From Tulasnella sp. 424 (taxonomy: Eukaryota > Basidiomycota > Agaricomycetes > Cantharellales > Tulasnellaceae): a DNA stretch of 64,000 nucleotides. Location: assembly GCA_019633425.1 (NCBI GenBank), contig WSUB01000070.1:1-64000 (forward strand), given 5' to 3'. A program made the position numbers and the translations under genes. Positions 12,720 through 24,109 of this stretch are shown piece by piece (within the stretch, counting starts at the first letter, position 1; every line of letters begins with the position of its first letter). The notes below the pieces were generated by a model. It made no database searches and had not been told where the DNA came from. It was given only the letters and a program-made list of their open reading frames with translations.

Positions 12720-13015
12720 TATATGGCTGTGTAGTTTCGGGGCTGGACCGCGACTTCGGTGTAGCTTTCTCGCTGGCCAGCTGTCTCTCGCAAGGCCTGG
12801 TCTCAGCCGTTTTTTTTTTCGGAATGACTTATTCTACTTTGTGATTTCGGTTGATTTGCTGTTTTGATACCGCTCTAATGATACCCTCCCGAACGGGAAC
12901 GAACGTCCTGTGCTCGCCCTCTATCTGGAGTCATGTCACCCCAAAACAGTCGAATGTGACCGAACCTCGGATAAAACTACTGTACTCAGGAAAGCTCTGA
13001 ATAGTTAATACTGGC

Positions 13016-13165
13016 CCTCCCTCTCTCCTCGATCCAATCCCAAAGCTTTGCTTCAATATCCGAGTTCTTCATGAAGCTATCATGTCGAGACTCTTGCGAG
13101 CAGGATGATCATGAACCACTCGCCACTAAAATCTTTCGTCTCGGGCGAGGTACTGACGTAAAGTG
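13016..13165 (-). pseudogene. Relic of a third SDR copy (C-terminal fragment)
   Basis: Read on the minus strand, this resembles the last 50 codons of the two SDR genes at 16486-18006 and 19003-20513: LYVSTSPETKD...GEWFM at the start and a WDWIEER end, with frameshifts and stops between. It lies in the same orientation as the intact copies, just downstream of the kinase-TPR gene. No upstream part of the SDR is present nearby. Confidence 0.7.
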
Positions 13166-13336
13166 GACTCGCTCGAGCTTCCATGTTTGGCTGCGCATAC
13201 TGACCGGCTAGTCATTCTCTATATACCAAATCTTTTAATCATAAGGATGCTCATCACGCGTTCGAAACTTCGCATCGGAGTCTTATACATTAGATACAAG
13301 CATTTTGTAAAGAATCAACAAAGGATCCCGCTCAAT

Positions 13337-15715
13337 CTAGAGGTTTTTCAGGACATTCCACACGACTGGGTTTATGCTCAATACTCGACGAACATTGGCA
13401 ATGTGGCGTTCAGCACAACCTGCATTGTAAGTATCTCCGACTTGTTTAAAGACTTCACGAGCTTCAGTATAAAGGCGGATCGCCTCGCGGTGGTCATCCT
13501 GATCCCGGCGAACGTCAGCGAGGCCCAACAGGGCTTGGGCTCTCCCGGATTGGTCGCCCATGTCACCACTCATCTGCAAGGCTTCCGAAAAGCGCGTGGT
13601 GGCCTGGCTATATTGATTCCGAAGATGATGCACCCGAGCGAGACCCCGAAGAGCCGAAGCGCTCCCCTGTCTGTCTCTAGCTTCCGTGCAGATTTGCAGG
13701 CACTCGGAGTAGAGTTTGATGGCTTGGTTGTCCTCCTTCCGAACCAGATGTACATCAGCGAGACCCATCAGAGAACAGGCTCTCCACCTGTCGCCGATAT
13801 CGGTTGAGAATTGTAGGGCCTCTAAGTAGAATGTAACAGCCTGGTCGTATTCTTGTTGAAAGCGATGCACCTCGGCGAGACCGAAAAGAGCACCGGCTCT
13901 CCCTCCTCTGTCGCCGATATCAGTGCAGATTTGTATGGCCTCCGAGTAGAACCCAATGGCCTTGTCGCACTCGTTTTGAAACCGATGCACCTGCGCTAGC
14001 TCCAGCAGTGCAGTGACCTTTCTTTCCCTGTCGCCGTGGTCTGTGTAGCCGCCCAGAGCCTCGGTGAAGAGGTCCACCGCATTAGAGTAGTCACCCTGGT
14101 GCCGGTACATAGTTCCCAGGGTCATCAGAAGCTCCGGAGAGCGAGCTCTGGAATCCGCTGTGTCATAGGTCCGTCTAGGGCTTGGGGCAATCATAGGCTG
14201 GTGCAAAATCGATCGGTCGCGTGCAATTGATCATAATGAGCGGTACTCACCATCCAGTTGATTGACTTTCGACAATCTTCTGCAGTTGGTCGTTTGCTAG
14301 GGTCAATACTCCAACACATAATCATGAGGGAGCAAAGCGCCTGGATCAATGACATGCGAGCGTCATCGGTGATAGATGGAAGATCTCCACGAATCAAGCG
14401 AATGATAACGGTGGTGTCTTTGACATTTTGGAACGGAATGGAGTTGGTCATGACCTAAGTTGGACTTGGTTTTGAGCCTAGATTATGAACGGGATAGGAC
14501 TCTGACTTTACCTCATAAGCTACCCACCCGAACGCCCAGATGTCGCTGCAGAGACTAGGTTTCTCGTCATATAACAGCTCTGGAGCAGCCCAACGAAGGG
14601 TATAATGATCTCCCGTCAGCGTTATGGTATTTGTGGATGCACAGAACGTTGCGTCAAGCGAAAGTGCTGCCTGAGGCTTGTTTTGAGCTGGCTTCCCTTT
14701 GCTCAGTTCCTCGATCTTTAGGTGACGGGCAGATCCAAAGTCGGTGATTACAGCGAAGCATTTCGAGTTTACGAGTATATTTAGCTGCATAGTAGAGAAC
14801 AAAGTTAGCTAAGTGTATCATCATGAGGCTGTCGGAACCTACGGATTTGAGGTCACCGTGGCATATGGGGGGCCGTTGGCCATGAAGGTATTCTACTCCG
14901 CTAGCTACATTTGCAATCTGGAATGAGAGGTGTCAGCTTGTAGGTCGAACGAAAGCAGTTTGGCCGCACCAGCCAGATCCGTTCAGGAATTTCCCAGTCT
15001 GCCGAGGCGATGAAGTCCCTCAAGGTACCGTTCTCTTCCCAGGGAAACACTAGCCACACGATATCCTTGGACAAGTCCTCCACAAACCCATCGAGCTTGA
15101 TGACGTTTTGATGAGAAAGTCCGACCAAGAATTCCGCTTCTCTGATAGTCCACTGAACCGGAAAAAGAATCTTAGCGCTTAAACCCCAAGTGGTTGAACG
15201 AAGTATTTTTACCCCCAGTGCTTGCGCTACACCACCTGGCATCTCCATTTTCTTCACTGCTACATCCTGCTAGATTAAAATCGAGGAGCCGCTCAACGTC
15301 ACTATCGATGGCGAGAGAGGCCGAGTACAGACCTTCCGTTGCCACGACGTCTGTCCATCAGTCCCATCTAAGTCCACACCTTCGACTCTGGTATTGCTGT
15401 ATTGCTCGATACTGTCTCCAATATTGGAGGGAGAGACCAAAACGGCCCGTGAAACCGTCGCATTTCCGCCGCGGATCTCGCAGGGCTCTTTAGGGAATTC
15501 GATTGAGGACTGATCGATTCGCCATTCAGCGAGCTTCTCAAGCCTATACTTCTACGAAAAGATTGTTCTCTTGAGTTGTTAGAATTCCTCTTTGAGAGGT
15601 GGGGGCGACGTACCATTTTTTCGCTCGGCTGGAATCTACTCGAGGAAGTATGGGGATCCAATGGCGACTCAGGCAAACCAGGAGGACTGGCGTCATGGCT
15701 TCCGTCTTTTTGCAT
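13337..15715 (-). CDS. TKL-type protein kinase fused to C-terminal tetratricopeptide repeats
   Basis: Predicted cytosolic Ser/Thr (tyrosine-kinase-like fold) kinase with a TPR interaction tail. Eight exons on the minus strand (15715-15614, 15551-15333, 15269-15213, 15152-14970, 14917-14843, 14784-14512, 14454-14251, 14197-13337) give 657 aa; every intron is phase 0. Kinase landmarks: Gly-rich RGGNATVSRAV near 60-70, VAVKK with catalytic Lys about 113, HQNVIKLDGFVED, LVFPWEENGTLRDF, catalytic loop HGDLKSLN with Asp about 209, ITDFGSAR with Asp about 227, WAAPELL, DIWAFGWVAYEV, and CW..DPSKRPTAEDC closing the C-lobe near 355. Residues 372 to about 640 hold about six 40-residue TPRs of the A(L/V)xxxxG...DxxQA..xYxEALQ type. 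HGD in place of HRD is common in this fungal kinase class, so activity is plausible. The partner of the TPR tail is unknown. Confidence 0.88.
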
Positions 15716-16485
15716 TGAGTTTTGTCAGCGGGAACAAGTTGATAATTATAAGAGTTGCTAGGGTTGAATGGGCTTCATACATAGGAGAAAGCGGGTGGAG
15801 TGTTAGGAGTGACTCACGGTAGACGGCTATAAAAGGACACACCGCCTGGAACTAGCTGCGTCTCAACCTATTTCTTCTCGCAATGTGGATTGTCACGCCA
15901 CAGGATTCCTAGAGCCGACGTGGTCCTAGACTGTATGGAACGTTCCCTGCAAACTCAATAAGAGCAGCGAAGGAGAGGGATCTATCCCCAGAACTTGACG
16001 TCTCGCACGATCACGAGGCCCCATGGCACTGCACAGCTTGACAACACAAAGTCGAGTTGCAGTTTTACCCGGACCAGGAGATCATACGCGCAAGGATATG
16101 CCTTAAGCAACTATCCTTGATGGATCCCTTTGTTCCAGTTCCATGTAACGAGCCCCCGTTATATATATAAACACGCTGGCACTGTGCGTGAGGGGTGCCC
16201 ACTTCTCCCATCGCTGCCGTCGATGTCTCTGACGACGCCGCCCTCGCTAACCTAGTGCTGTCATCGCCAACTTCATAACAACAATAGGCTCGGCGTGACG
16301 GGGGCGAAAGGGCCGATCCTTGAACCTGCTTCTCTCCGTTACCCAAGCTAATTCGTCAGCATGGTGCGATAAATAATCGGGATTCTAGGGAGGTTGGCGC
16401 CAGTGATACGGGGACATGCAGTATATCACAGCTGTACGAGGACAGACAGGGCAAGTCAAACCAAACTCTGGAAGACCCCCTAAAA
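15716..16485. other. Intergenic between the kinase-TPR gene and SDR1
   Basis: Promoter side of the kinase gene, with a possible TATA-like stretch (ctataaaagg) at about 15825-15835, and the 3' side of SDR1. No further gene is supported. Confidence 0.5.
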
Positions 16486-18006
16486 TTAACAATATCGCTT
16501 CCTCTTCTCCTCAATCCAATCCCAGAGCTTTGCCTCGATTTCTGGGTTTTTCGTCCATCCGTCCTGAGGACACTCTCTGGCGAAAGGCATAAACCATCTG
16601 CCATTGGCATCCTTTGTCTCGGATGAAGTACCGACGTAGAGTTGCGTCAAAGCTCCTCTCTCGACCGGGTACGCTAGGAAAGTGAACTATAACATGGGGC
16701 CGCTCTCATTAAACCGCCTGAGGGCTGAGGGTGCGGACATTAGGAAGACTCACGATGAACCATTCATTGAACGAACCCAAACGACGGAAGAGTCTGGTTC
16801 GAACTGCACCTGGATAACAAATTCAAGCTCATCAATCGCCAGTGTGAATTAGATTAGATTATTAGAAAGCATACCGGGGTTGAGAGCATTGGATATAATA
16901 CCTTGGTCTGCATATCGTCGAGCTAGTTCGTTCGAAAAGGCTGCAACACCCTGCCAATATTGTTAATACGTGCCGCGTGAAGGGAGGCGGGATAGAGGTC
17001 CTTACGTATTTACTCTGATTGTACAGCATAACACTGCCGAGCTTGCGACGCTCTGCAGCGCCGTCAGATTCTAACGTCTTCCAGTCCAACAACCCGGAAT
17101 GGTTAAGGTAAACCGCAGCCGATGAGGTATTGACAACGCGGGCTTTTCCATCAGAGGATGTCTTGGCCCCAGCAACTAGCTCAGGAATCAGGAGGAGGGT
17201 TAAGTGCGCGGGTCCAAGAACGTTAGTGCCGAATTGAAGGTCGACGCCGTCTGCAATCAATTAAACAGGTCAGCCACACATTGATTAGTCGGAATATGGT
17301 CTAGCCGCACCATCTGTCAACTGGTCGGGTGGGGTTCCAAGTGTTGCACTGTGGATTCAACAGCCAGTAAGGTGCTGAAGATAAAGCAGGGCACGAAGAT
17401 ACTAACGCTGAGTTGAAGAGAATGTGCAATTGGGACTCCTTACTGAAGGATGTGAAGCCAGTTCATTAATTCGACTTGTCCTCACACGCAAGACATTCAT
17501 CCCATACCTCTTGAACTCGTTGGCAGCCCTGGTCACCTTTTCAAGACTAGAAAGATCGAGCTCGAGGAAAATGGCTTCTTTCCCAGTTTGTTCTTTCAGC
17601 TACAAAAAAGGAAGTTAAAGGAGCGTTTTTTTCGGCAACGGGCCCCTGTGAAGCTTACGTCATGGATCGCGGCCTCCGCGAGGTTTCGGGATCTTGATGC
17701 CATGTAAACTTTCGCATTCTTGAGCAGTAAGCGCTAAAAGCACGAGACCCGTCAATATGAGCAAAGGGGGGCGCGGTTTCAAAAGTTGTAACCTTGATGG
17801 TCTCCTGACCAACACCGCTGTTCCCACCTGCTCAAATTCAATGGTCAGTCCGATGTGGCGCGGCCAAAGACCAAAATCAAGACCGACGAACCAGTCACAA
17901 TGACTACCTTTCCAGTAAGATCTGGAATATCGTTTTCTGGACTGAATAATGGGGCCGGAGGAAACATGTGGTCAAAGAATCGGCGGATGGCTCCTAGAGA
18001 CCCCAT
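16486..18006 (-). CDS. SDR1: short-chain dehydrogenase/reductase (retinol dehydrogenase/WWOX-like)
   Basis: NAD(P)-dependent oxidoreductase; substrate unknown. Ten exons on the minus strand (18006-17892, 17827-17793, 17733-17659, 17599-17508, 17442-17407, 17348-17311, 17250-17006, 16950-16875, 16809-16754, 16686-16486) give 322 aa. The Rossmann cofactor motif TGGNSGVGQET spans the first intron. The acidic-adhesion block ELDLSSLEKV, the catalytic Ser region VNTSSAAVYL, and the active-site YNQSK follow. ISNALNPGAVRT is the usual SDR loop after the active site. The C-terminus WDWIEEKRKRYC is shared with SDR2. It is one of two tandem copies conserved through introns and upstream region, so the duplication is recent and both copies look intact. 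Confidence 0.88.
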
Positions 18007-19002
18007 GACGTGGTACGGCTCGCAAAAGTCGAGTGCAAATGGTAGAGATAATTTAGTTAAGGGAGCACGCTGTGCGAGAGTCGAGCGCGGGGATGGAAGC
18101 TACGTTTGAAGATTGAGGCGTCGCAGGATTGTCCGAGACACTTGCTCGCACGGTTTGGGGGAGTTCGGCTTCTCTCAGTGAAACGGCGTCGCCTGCCGCA
18201 TATCAGCTCCCTTTGTCCCTCCTGAGGTGGCTTCATTGTGCCAGCCCCAGATAAGGTCTCATCCAGTTATCTCCACCAATCAGAATCTCGTGGACTCTCA
18301 AACCTCATTCCGTCGATTTGAAATGAAATAAATTGGATATCATAACAATTCCTAATACGTAAGAGCGCTCATGTGTCCTGCTATTTCAAACACATATCCC
18401 CTCGCGATTGGCAACAATCCTTGTTGAGATACTTGTACAGTAACGTGCGTTAGTTTCTGTTTCGAATGAAACCGAAACGATCCACTGGGAGTTATGCTTC
18501 CACGCTCGCCCAAAGAGAAATCGAAAATTTCAGTCATCCAAGTAGCCGGACATTCTTTTTCTCTGCTAAAGCTGCACTTCAAACGTAAACGGGCTGAAAA
18601 TAAAAGGATCAATCCCCGACAGAAGCTCAAGACAGCTTGATCGTCTTAGATGGTTCTTCGTATCTGCCCGGATCTATTTCGTTGTTTCTTCCTCTGGTCC
18701 CTGGTCCCAATCTTATTCTACTTTAAAACGCTGTTTTGTGCTGATTGGTTATCCGAGCGAATGGAATGGACCATCCCAGATGGTTTAAATGGAAATACCT
18801 GTGTAGAGCTGAGAAAAGGCTTTGGTCAAATAATTAACCCCCAAGACGTATTCGATACAGTGGGCTCTTGTGACAGATACTGAAATTCCGGGGGAGTGAC
18901 TCCGCCGGTAAAAGTACATACGGTATATACTGTACAAGTACTAGTGTTTGAGGCCAGACAAGACACGGCGGATCAAATCAACTTTGGAAGATCCTCTCAA
19001 AA
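18007..19002. other. Intergenic between SDR1 (5') and SDR2 (3')
   Basis: The first about 480 bp is the SDR1 upstream region repeated upstream of SDR2. The remaining about 500 bp is unique. A small plus frame at 18650-18883 lacks support. Confidence 0.5.
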
Positions 19003-20513
19003 TTAACAATATCGCTTCCTCTTCTCCTCGATCCAATCCCAGAGTTTTGTCTCGATTTCTGGGTTTTTCGTGGATCCGTCATGGGGACACTCTCTGGCGA
19101 AAGGCATAAACCATCTGCCATTGGCATCCTTTGTCTCGGAAGAAGTACCGACGTAGAGTTGCGTCAAAGCTCCTCTATCGACTGGGTAAGCTAGGAAAGT
19201 GAACTGTAGCATGGAGCCGCTCTCATTAAACCACCTGAGGGCTGAGGGTGCGGACATTAGGAAGACTCACGATGAACCATTCATTGAGCGAACCCAAACG
19301 ACGGAACAGTCTTGTTCGAACTGCACCTGGATAACAAATTCAAACTCATCAATTGGCAATATAAATTAGACGAGATTATTAGAAACCATACCGGGGTTGA
19401 GTGCATTGGATATAATCCCTTGGTCTGCATATCGTCGAGCTAGTTCGTTAGAAAAGGCTGCAACACCCTGCCAATATTGTTAATACGTGCCGCGTGAAGG
19501 GAGGCGGGATGGTGGTCCTTACGTATTTACTCTGATTGTACAGCATAACACTGCCGAGCTTGCGACGCGCTGAAGCGCCGTCAGATTCTAACGTCTTCCA
19601 GTCCAACAACCCGGAATGGTTAAGGTAGACGGCACCCGATGAGACATTGACAACGCGGGCTTTTCCATCAGGGGACGTCTTGGCTCCAGCAGTTAGCTCG
19701 GGAATAAGGAGGAGGGTGAAGTGCGCGGGTCCAAGAACGTTAGTGCCGAATTGAAGATCGACACCGTCTGCAACCAACCAAAGAGGTCAGCCACACATAA
19801 TCAATTCGTCGAAATATAGTCTAGACGCACCATCTGTCAACTGGTCGAGTGGGGTTCCAAGTGTAGCACTGTGAATTCAACAGCCATTAATGTGGTGAGG
19901 ATAAGCAGATAGGAAGATACTAACGCCGAGTTGAAGAGAATGTGCAATTGGGACTCCTTACTGAAGGATTTGAAGCCAGTTAGTTAATTCGACTGTCCTC
20001 ACACGCAAGACATTCATCAGATACCTCTTGAACTCGTTGGCAGCCCTGGTCACCTTTTCAAGACTGGAAAGATCGAGCTCGAGAAAAATGGCTTCTTTCC
20101 CAGTTTGTTCTTTCAGCTACAAAAAAGGAAGTTAAAGGAGCGTCTTTTCTGCAACGTGCCCCTGGGAATTACGTCATGGATCGCAGCCTCCGCAAGGTTT
20201 CGTGATCTTGATGCCATGTACACTTTCGCATTCTTAAGCAGTAAGCGCTAAAAGCACGAGACTCGTCAATATGAGCAAAGGGAGGTCGCGGTTCGAAGAG
20301 TTGTAACCTTGATGGTCTCCTGGCCAAGCCCGCTGTTGCCACCTGCTCAAATTCAGTGGTCAGTCCGATGTGGCGCGGCCAAATCAAGACCGACGAACCA
20401 GTCACAATGACTACCTTTCCAGTAAGATCTGGAATATCGTTTTCTGCATTGAATAATGGGGCCGGAGGAAACAGTTGGCCCAAGAATCGGCGGGCGGCTC
20501 CTAGAGACTCCAT
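19003..20513 (-). CDS. SDR2: short-chain dehydrogenase/reductase, tandem paralogue of SDR1
   Basis: Same family, orientation, exon plan and motifs as SDR1: TGGNSGLGQET, VNVSSGAVYL, YNQSKY, NALNPG, and C-terminus WDWIEEKRKRYC. The start ATG is at 20513 (MESLGAARRFLGQL) and the TAA at 19005-19003. Differences from SDR1 are scattered substitutions (for example NSGLG for NSGVG, PLDQ for PPDQ). I found no frameshift or stop, and splice sites match, although one donor has drifted (GTAATT after exon 3). Both copies could be functional and redundant. Its promoter side carries a transposon remnant that separates two blocks contiguous upstream of SDR1, which may alter expression. Confidence 0.87.
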
Positions 20514-20770
20514 GACGTGGTACGGCTCGCAAAAGTCGAGTGCAAATGGCAGATATAATTTTATAGGCTAAGGGAGCACGCGCGCTGTGCGAGAGTCGAG
20601 CGCGGGGATGAAGCTGCGTTTGAAGATTGAGGCGTCGTAAGACTAGGCACTTTCTCGCACGGTTTGGGGGAGTTCTCAGTGAAGCGGCGTCACCTTTTAA
20701 TAGTCGGGCTTGCTTATAAATCAGCTCCCTCTAGGTTGCTCCATTGTGCCAGCCCCAGATAAATCAAATA

Positions 20771-21336
20771 CAATGACTTGCATAAGTCGGTGCACCCGGC
20801 CCCTTGGCTCTCACTCGCTCCACACCTACTCGATCAGGTAATGTGGCTCAAGTTTCGCACGGCTCGTTGCACGACGTCACAGCTCCAACAGCTGAGATCG
20901 TTGTCATCTAGAGTGCGAGGTCGGTGGCAGGAAATAGTGATGAGTGGGAAGCTGCCCATACTCTCGTTGGATGGCGAAGAGATATTGTAAACGGCTCGCT
21001 TTTTCAAACCAGCGCGTTGGGCTATTGTGCCGACACTGTGGCCTTCATCTCTCCACACAACCATCCTCTCACAAAGTGCCTCAGGTGTTGCTTTAGGCAT
21101 TAGAGATAGTAGGCGTGGTGTCGCGAGCAGAGGGAAGGGCTGGGAAGGGGTCAAGTAGAATGGGAGTTGTCACGGTGGTACAACTGGGCAATGCAGTACT
21201 ATGTCAGTCGTTGGCGAGCGCGCTGGGCAAGCGTGCCCAAAGACCGACAACTCCGCAAGGACGCGCGCGGCCAAGCATCGCCAGCGGGTGCTGCTCGGTC
21301 TCAGTGGCCTTTTGAAATGAATATATTTAAGGTCGA
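20771..21336 (-). mobile_element. Deletion derivative of a Tc1/mariner-like element with transposase HTH remnant
   Basis: The insertion is delimited by comparison with the empty SDR1 upstream region. Its left end carries ACTTGCATAAGTCGGTGCAC, matching the inverted repeat of the MITE at 49936-50160. On the minus strand, about 21100-20980 encodes a helix-turn-helix start, MPKATPEALCERMVVW then GTIAQRAGLKKRAVYNI, as in DDE transposases. It is followed after a frameshift by a RPRTLDDNDLS box. The DDE catalytic part is missing and no right terminal repeat is visible, so the copy is dead. Confidence 0.65.
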
Positions 21337-22657
21337 CCAACCAGAATCCCGTGGACTCTCCCAACAAATTGGATACCATGGGCAATTACCAATACATAAA
21401 GAGCGCTCGTGTGCCCTGCGGGTCGAAACGCATATTCCTCGCAAACTGGCAACAATCCTGTTGCGGTCCTTGTCTAGTAACGTGCATTAGTTTTAGTTTC
21501 GATGCAAGGTAATCGAAGGCCAGCCTTGTTTATACCGTTCCCATAATCCACATATCAGGTGTTTGGAGGGTCGTAGCAGCTGCATCTTTTGCATTTAGAA
21601 ACCGGCCGACCGATGATGCGATTTCATTGTCATTCCGCGAACTTCCGCTAGCCCGTCGCAACTTCTTCAGCCGCTGACTCCTATACATCGTAGTCCTGCC
21701 TCAAATCATGCTCCGTTTAAATCTTCCCGGGCTGACTAGTGCTGAGGCTTTCTTGGTAAATGTGCTCTGCAATGATCAACAGCAGTGCACGGGCGCATCG
21801 CCTTGCCCTCACGAGCATCGAAATAACCCAATTTTCATCTTCCAATCAAGCTAGTTTTGCACTTTGCTGGCACTGTCAAGCTGCAAAACCTCCACCGATG
21901 TCAGATGTTAGTGTGCAGGGGGGATTGGCAAGTCAAGGGTTCTGGTCCAAATCAAATACGCATAGCGGCGTAAGGTGCTAAGTTTCCGAAAAATCCCTCG
22001 GTCTTTTCACTGCCCTCCATTCCCACTCGACTCAGGCCACTCTGTCCAAACTGGGGCCCATCGCAACAAAATGTCGCCACTATGTCCAAGAGTATCAAGA
22101 TCATGCATTCCTTTAAAGGCTTTGTCACCGGATTGAACATTTGGGTGGCCGGAGGTCGATGGTGCAAAAAACATCCGGATATCCCTTAAGTCTCTGAGTG
22201 ATTATCAAATTTACCGCACGTGCCAATCATAAAATGCGGTGAGTACTAGTCGTACCGAGATCAGCCTTGCTATGATGAAAACATTTGGGAGTTATTTACT
22301 CCTTGGACGAGGAATCCCGTTGGGAGGTCCTCGGATGAATCGGGATTCCCAGAATCCATAATCTTCTCTCTGAGAATTGGCTTTCTGCTGAACAGGAGCA
22401 GTATGCTGATCGATTTTCCTTTGCTGTAGGAGCATAGGTGGTAACTGCCGAAGGCCCACGAGCCGGACACATCCCAAAAAATTTACCACCCTCATCGACC
22501 GTCAAAGGATCCATTTGTTGCAACTATTTAATACTTTTGGAAGAAATATCCTCTACCCTCTCGATGTCCTCGGCTCTCGGCTCTTACCCATCAGCTATGA
22601 GACACCCTCTCACGACAGCCCGTCAACGTGCAAGCTTACTCTGTACAACCATCTACC
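21337..22657. other. Intergenic upstream of ribulose-phosphate 3-epimerase
   Basis: The first about 190 bp is duplicated SDR upstream DNA. The rest is unique, with no supported gene on either strand. Confidence 0.5.
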
Positions 22658-23769
22658 ATGCCCAAAGCCATCATTGCCCCTTCTGTTCTTGCATCTAACT
22701 TTGGTGAGCTTAGTGCAGAATGCAAAAGAATGATCAAGAATGGAGCGGATTGGTTACACATGGGTGAGCTTTCAACTTTTTCATCTATGTTGGCAAATAG
22801 TGCGACTGACGATGGCCTATACTCAAACTGCCCAGATGTAATGGACGGGTGAGTCGAGAATCACTGTAATGAATGTACATGCATGTTAATAATGTGGCCT
22901 GAAGACACTTCGTTCCGAACCTGACCATGGGTACGTCCGTCTCTCATAAGACGCCACTGGGTACCACGCTGACCGAAAGCACAAAGGTGCCCCTATTCTT
23001 ACGTGGGTCAAGCGAGATGTTCCCGAAATATACATGGATTGCCATATGATGGTATCTGACCCTGCAAGAGTAAGACTGCAAACTCCGTTTCGGTCCACGT
23101 TTCGCTTCATTGACCACGCCTCTTCAGTGGGTTAACGACATTGCAAGAGCGGGAGGCCGAATGTATTGTTTCCACTATGAGGCCACAGGTGCGCTATCTG
23201 TATCGAGCTAGCTAGAAAAGCAACCCCGCTAACGGCATCTCGCCAGACGACCATATGGGGGTCATCCAGAAGGTCCGAGACGCAGGAATGAAAGCCGGCA
23301 TCGCAATCTCACCAGACACGCCATGCACCGTTATCACGGACGAGATCGGAAACGCCGTAGACATGATCCTAGTCATGACTGTATATCCAGGTGAGGGTCC
23401 TTGACGGCCAGAACGTGGTCTCTAGTGGCCAGGCGTGTGCTAATCAGAGGCGACCGGCTTCTCAGGGCAAGGCGGCCAGAAGCTCAAGCCCGAGTGCATC
23501 TACAAGATACGCGAAATTCGAAGGCGCTTCCCTGACAAGGATATTGAGGTCGACGGGGGTGTTACTCAGGACACCGTCCATAGCTGCACGGAGGCGGGTG
23601 AGTGATGCTTGATCTCGTGTGTGATTACGAGGTATTGACTAACCTTTAAACAGGTTGCAATGTGGTCGTAGCTGGAACTGCCACATTTACGTCAGACGAC
23701 CCGGCCGCAGTCATTGCTGACTTCCGGGCCTCGGTCGAGAACGCACAGCTCAAGGCGAGCGCTCTGTGA
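22658..23769 (+). CDS. RPE1: Ribulose-phosphate 3-epimerase
   Basis: Cytosolic (beta/alpha)8-barrel enzyme of the pentose phosphate pathway interconverting D-ribulose 5-phosphate and D-xylulose 5-phosphate. Eight exons (22658-22763, 22836-22848, 22905-22930, 22987-23069, 23128-23188, 23247-23390, 23466-23597, 23654-23769) give 226 aa, normal for the family. Active-site blocks are all present: [32 protein letters not shown] (metal-binding His/Asp), [29 protein letters not shown] and [11 protein letters not shown] (second catalytic Asp), and AGTATF for phosphate binding. Exon 2 is only 13 nt and exon 3 is 26 nt; both are required to rebuild the [13 protein letters not shown] motif. Exon 3 uses an AAG acceptor. 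Confidence 0.95.
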
Positions 23770-24109
23770 ACTTTAGGGATGCCTGCAACTACATAGACCT
23801 TCTGATTCCGATATCCTATCTAGAGTGCTTGTTAATTTACTTTCTCACTAATAAATGTCTCATAAAGTATCCCATCGCGCGGAACTCGAACTAGTGCAAT
23901 CAAAACGTAAATAAATAGCCAGATCACAATTAGAGAGAGTGCTAAAAGTACGGGACACAACACACGTTTAAAGAGGGTTCGTACAAAAAAACGCGATCGG
24001 TCTATTAGATAGTAGCGACGATCGGTCCAGAGATACATAAATGGCAAATGTCTGGTGGTGGTGACAGCGCAAACGAACAAAGACGAGAGAGCTTCAATCC
24101 CGTCGACTC
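23770..24109. other. Convergent intergenic region between RPE1 and GT-B
   Basis: 340 bp of AT-rich 3' flank shared by two convergent genes. No gene seen. Confidence 0.5.

Larger units (their letters stand above)
16440..21530. repeat. Tandem duplication carrying SDR1 and SDR2
   Basis: About 16440-18490 and 18950-21530 match over both gene bodies, introns, 3' flanks and about 480 bp of upstream DNA. The upstream match includes GCACGGTTTGGGGGAGTTC, TTGTGCCAGCCCCAGATAA, GTGGACTCTC and GTAACGTGC blocks. The second copy is about 570 bp longer because of the transposon remnant at 20771-21336. Confidence 0.8.
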
